From: an uncultured Parabacteroides sp.
GTDB taxonomy: Bacteria > Bacteroidota > Bacteroidia > Bacteroidales > Tannerellaceae
Length of the DNA stretch: 17,623 nucleotides
Assembly: GCF_902493135.1 (NCBI RefSeq)
Contig: NZ_CABUOD010000060.1
Location: 1 to 17,623, forward strand
Reading direction: 5' to 3'
The notes under the pieces: model-generated
What the model saw: only the letters and a program-made list of their open reading frames with translations
The model's database searches: none
What the model was told of the DNA's origin: nothing
Translations under genes and position numbers: made by a program
In this document: positions 14,975 through 17,623 of the stretch, piece by piece
Position numbering within the stretch: the first letter of the stretch is position 1
How the letters are laid out: the number at the start of each line of letters is the position of its first letter

Positions 14975-14979
14975 TTGTC

Positions 14980-16050
14980 TTAACGCGGGGATTCTTTTTT
15001 CACCTTTGCCATTCCGATATAGTTAGCCGACAATAACGTGAAAATATAGGCTTGCAAACATGCCACAAACAGTTCCACGCAGTTCATGAACACACAAAAC
15101 AGCACGGATACGATCGTCATTCCGAAATTCACCAGCAACCCCATCGATACCGTTATGAATATCAAGCTGGTGAGTGCCAGGATGATCGTGTGTCCCGCCA
15201 TGATGTTGGCAAACAGACGGATCATGAGGGCAAACGGCTTGGTGAACACGCCGAAAAACTCCACGAAAGGCATGATCGGCAACGGAAGTTTCAGGTAGAT
15301 CGGCGCTTTCGGCCAGAAAATCTCTTTCCAGTATTCCTTTGTCGCAAACAAGTTGACGGCGATAAACGTACATCCCGCCAGTACAGCCGTAACCGCAATG
15401 TTGCCGGTGATGTTGGCTCCTCCCGGAAAGACCGGGATGATTCCGATCAGGTTGTTGATCAGGATAAAGAAGAAGACGGTCAGCAGATAAGACGAAAACG
15501 GCCTGTATCCTTCTTTCCCGATCGAATCCCTGACCACGCTGTCCTGGATATAGGATATGATCGTTTCCATCAGACCGGTGAATCCTCCCGGAACCTGGTT
15601 GGGGTGTTTCTTATACCAACGGGCTGTCCGCAGAACCACGAACAACAAGATACCGCAGCTGAGAAACAAGCCGCAAACATTCTTGGTCAGCGACAAGTCG
15701 AGGGGGCGCACCTCTTCGCCGCGGCTGTTCCTTTCCACCACTTTGCCGGCGTGTCCGCCTTCGGACGCGATATAATAGTCATGATGCACCTGCCCGTGGT
15801 GCAGATGATGGGAGAGGAACATATCCCATCCGCGCTCTTCGCTCTTGACCAGCACCGGCAGGGAGATGGCGATCTCCTTCCCGTTCCATTCGGTGATATG
15901 CCAGGTGTAAGCGTCCTGAATATGCGAAAAGACAATATCCTGTACATCGATGCCGCCCTCTCCGGCCTCCGCACGGGTCGGCGCCAGAAAGCAGAGCCAC
16001 ATCAGCAACACTGTCCATATCGATCTGTTATTTTTGATATTGTTCGTCAT
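14980..16050 (-). CDS. atpB: F1Fo ATP synthase a subunit, with extended periplasmic N-terminus
   Basis: A 356-residue proton-channel subunit. The core helices are complete, with the essential arginine at about residue 278 in ALMIRLFANIMAGHT and a proton-path region ELFVACLQAYIFTLLSANYI at the end. It is some 80-100 residues longer than the E. coli protein because of its N-terminus: a signal peptide (residues 1-29, cleavage near AEA-GEGG), then about 95 residues outside the membrane that include a His-rich run HHLHHGQVHH (81-90). Bacteroidetes a subunits carry such extensions. The start overlaps the end of the upstream membrane gene by 23 bases. Confidence 0.95.
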   Translation of the reverse strand: MTNNIKNNRSIWTVLLMWLCFLAPTRAEAGEGGIDVQDIVFSHIQDAYTWHITEWNGKEIAISLPVLVKSEERGWDMFLSHHLHHGQVHHDYYIASEGGHAGKVVERNSRGEEVRPLDLSLTKNVCGLFLSCGILLFVVLRTARWYKKHPNQVPGGFTGLMETIISYIQDSVVRDSIGKEGYRPFSSYLLTVFFFILINNLIGIIPVFPGGANITGNIAVTAVLAGCTFIAVNLFATKEYWKEIFWPKAPIYLKLPLPIMPFVEFFGVFTKPFALMIRLFANIMAGHTIILALTSLIFITVSMGLLVNFGMTIVSVLFCVFMNCVELFVACLQAYIFTLLSANYIGMAKVKKESPR

Positions 16051-16456
16051 TTTCCTTTTTCTCTCTTTTCATTCTTTTCTTCTCGAACAGATAAACCGTA
16101 TATGTTTCCAATCCCAGGTAGATGAAATAGAAAAGCATCAGGGTGAAGCCGAACATCTTCAAGTTCTCCCTGACCAGCGAGGCGTAAAGCCAGAGGAAGA
16201 TGATCGCGAGCGTGAATTTGCAAAAACGCACCAGCATAAAAGCCGTAATCGTCACGTCACCCTTTTCCCTTTTTACCCGGTCGAGAATGAAAGTCATCAC
16301 GATTCCCATCACCCAATAGAAAATCGGGATGGAGGGATACCATCTGAAATAATGTTCCGGCCAGATTGTGTATAGCAAACCGCCCAATGTCACACCGATA
16401 ACCAAATTGATAAGGGTTATCAACCCCATCAGCTTCATACTTAACCACCCAGTCAT
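16028..16456 (-). CDS. Four-helix membrane protein of the ATP synthase operon (AtpI-like position)
   Basis: A 142-residue protein with four hydrophobic helices (about residues 8-30, 43-60, 69-95, 101-124) and a basic, charged tail. I recognise no family with certainty. It sits between atpC and atpB, where many operons carry AtpI, a c-ring assembly and ion-uptake factor; length and helix count fit, but sequence similarity to AtpI is not obvious by eye. Its end overlaps the atpB start by 23 bases, so translation may be coupled. A second Met at residue 7 is a possible alternative start. Confidence 0.75.
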   Translation of the reverse strand: MTGWLSMKLMGLITLINLVIGVTLGGLLYTIWPEHYFRWYPSIPIFYWVMGIVMTFILDRVKREKGDVTITAFMLVRFCKFTLAIIFLWLYASLVRENLKMFGFTLMLFYFIYLGLETYTVYLFEKKRMKREKKENDEQYQK

Positions 16457-16471
16457 GTCGTTTACTTTTAT

Positions 16472-16705
16472 TTATTCGATACAAACCGATATACAATCTT
16501 CCTTTACCTCCACGAATCCGCTCCTGATAGCCAGTTCGCCTCTTTTGCCATCGTTTTCATACCGGATGGTTCCCTGGCGGAGGGCGGCTATCAGCGGGGC
16601 GTGATGAGGGAGGATGTCAAATGAACCGGCTGTTCCCGGTAAGGAAACACGCTCTGCTTCGCCTTCGAAAAGAATGCCGTCCGGTGATACGATTTCCAGT
16701 TTCAT
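16472..16705 (-). CDS. atpC: F1Fo ATP synthase epsilon subunit, short form
   Basis: A 77-residue protein covering only the N-terminal beta-sandwich: MKLEIVSPDGILFEGEAERVSLPGTAGSFDILPHHAPLIAAL is followed by a strand ending ISVCIE and a stop. Usual epsilon subunits have about 130-140 residues; the C-terminal two-helix domain, which blocks ATP hydrolysis in other bacteria, is absent. The reading frame ends cleanly, 15 bases before the next gene, with no sign of a frameshift, so it appears to be a native short form. It follows atpD by 6 bases. Confidence 0.93.
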   Translation of the reverse strand: MKLEIVSPDGILFEGEAERVSLPGTAGSFDILPHHAPLIAALRQGTIRYENDGKRGELAIRSGFVEVKEDCISVCIE

Positions 16706-16711
16706 ATCCGT

Positions 16712-17623
16712 TTAGTTTGCCTGTTCTGCCAATCGCTTTGCTTTTTCCATCACGTCCTCGATCGTGCCTACGTTGAGGAAGGCCTGTTCGGGGATGTTAT
16801 CCGTTTCTCCGTCCATGATCATCCTGAATCCTCGGATCGTGTCTTCGATGGGGACCATGACGCCCGGCACACCGGTGAACTGTTCCGCTACGGAGAACGG
16901 CTGTGAAAGGAAACGCTGTACACGGCGAGCGCGGTTGACGGTCAGACGGTCTTCGTCGGAAAGCTCTTCCATGCCGAGGATCGAGATGATATCCTGCAAT
17001 TCCTTGTTACGTTGGAGGATTTGTTTCACACGCTGTGCCGTTTCGTAATGCTCTTTACCCACGATCAACGGGTCCAGGATACGCGAAGTGGATTCCAGCG
17101 GGTCGACAGCCGGATAGATACCGAGTTCGGTGATCTTACGGCTCAACACCGTGGTGGCATCCAGATGCGTGAAGGTCGTTGCCGGAGCCGGGTCCGTCAA
17201 GTCGTCTGCCGGCACATAAACCGCCTGGACGGAAGTGATGGAACCTTTCTTGGTGGAAGTGATGCGTTCCTGCATGGCTCCCATCTCGGTGGCCAGTGTC
17301 GGCTGGTAACCGACGGCAGACGGCATACGTCCCAACAAGGCGGATACTTCCGAACCGGCCTGCGTGAACCGGAAGATGTTGTCGATAAAGAAAAGGATGT
17401 CTTTCGTTTCCCCTTCTGCCGCCAGGTCACGGAAAGACTCGGCGATCGTCAGTCCCGAAAGGGCTACCGAAGAGCGGGCTCCCGGCGGTTCGTTCATCTG
17501 CCCGAAGACCAGTGTCGCCTGCGACTTGGCCAGTTCGCCGTAGTCGATCTTGGACAAATCCCAATGGCCGGCCTCCATGCTTTTCTTGAATGCTTCGCCG
17601 TAGCGGATGACTCCGGATTGGAT
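16712..17623 (-). CDS. atpD: F1Fo ATP synthase beta subunit, partial (N-terminus beyond the window)
   Basis: The last 303 residues of the catalytic F1 subunit. The frame runs open to the window edge. A Met at 17578 is internal, since the codons before it read IQSGVIRYGEAFKKS, a conserved stretch of the family. Seen are LVFGQMNEPPGARSSVALSG, FFIDNIFRFTQAGSEVSALLG, LDATTVLSRKITELGIYPAVDP and MEELSDEDRLTVNRARRVQRF, which contains the DELSEED-type lever region. The P-loop and catalytic glutamate lie in the missing roughly 200 residues. It leads the operon in Bacteroidetes, so the operon promoter should lie beyond the window. Confidence 0.97.
   Translation of the reverse strand: MQSGVIRYGEAFKKSMEAGHWDLSKIDYGELAKSQATLVFGQMNEPPGARSSVALSGLTIAESFRDLAAEGETKDILFFIDNIFRFTQAGSEVSALLGRMPSAVGYQPTLATEMGAMQERITSTKKGSITSVQAVYVPADDLTDPAPATTFTHLDATTVLSRKITELGIYPAVDPLESTSRILDPLIVGKEHYETAQRVKQILQRNKELQDIISILGMEELSDEDRLTVNRARRVQRFLSQPFSVAEQFTGVPGVMVPIEDTIRGFRMIMDGETDNIPEQAFLNVGTIEDVMEKAKRLAEQAN

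Noticed and set aside
14880..14980. The atpB-atpE hairpins as a CRISPR array or transcription terminator
   Set aside because: The stems differ in sequence and have no equal spacers, no U-run follows, and essential genes of the same operon continue downstream.

Overview
The window reads as chromosome of an anaerobic gut-type Bacteroidales, most like Parabacteroides or a close relative. Grounds: an ATP synthase operon in the Bacteroidetes order (atpD-atpC-small membrane protein-atpB-atpE-atpF-atpH-atpA-atpG), an oxygen-sensitive class III ribonucleotide reductase, a TonB receptor with an N-terminal carboxypeptidase-regulatory-like domain, a lipoprotein with an acidic surface-export signal after the lipid cysteine, and Bacteroidetes promoters (TTTG about 19 bases before TAnnTTTG). 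The genus is an inference.

Left part (1-4381, minus strand): a nutrient-uptake operon. A textbook promoter starts transcription at a cobalamin riboswitch (about 4164-4345). Then come a possible 41-codon upstream ORF, a TonB-dependent receptor and a surface lipoprotein made of an Ig-like (BIG2) domain and a DUF4374 domain. The pair resembles xenosiderophore systems of the XusA/XusB type, but the riboswitch places it under vitamin B12 control, so it is more likely a corrinoid uptake pair. This is the most interesting part of the window.

Middle (4383-6532): a possibly decayed coding stretch, a small exported ABM-fold protein behind an unusually strong Shine-Dalgarno site, a possible 36-codon ORF before it, and on the plus strand an acyltransferase-3 membrane protein. 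Then 6649-7998 (plus) is a fused two-domain threonine/serine exporter. Its promoter overlaps the hairpin that seems to end the acyltransferase transcript.

8010-10820 (minus): nrdD-nrdG, the anaerobic ribonucleotide reductase and its radical-SAM activase, which make dNTPs without oxygen. nrdG starts with GTG and ends 11 bases from the convergent exporter gene.

11097-17623 (minus): almost the whole F1Fo ATP synthase operon. atpD is cut by the window edge. Notable points are an epsilon subunit with no C-terminal helical domain, an a subunit with a signal peptide and a His-rich extracytoplasmic N-terminal region, a four-helix membrane protein between atpC and atpB, a proton-type c subunit, and three back-to-back hairpins between atpB and atpE that may set the high relative output of the c subunit. 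No tRNA, rRNA, CRISPR, transposase or integrase was seen.
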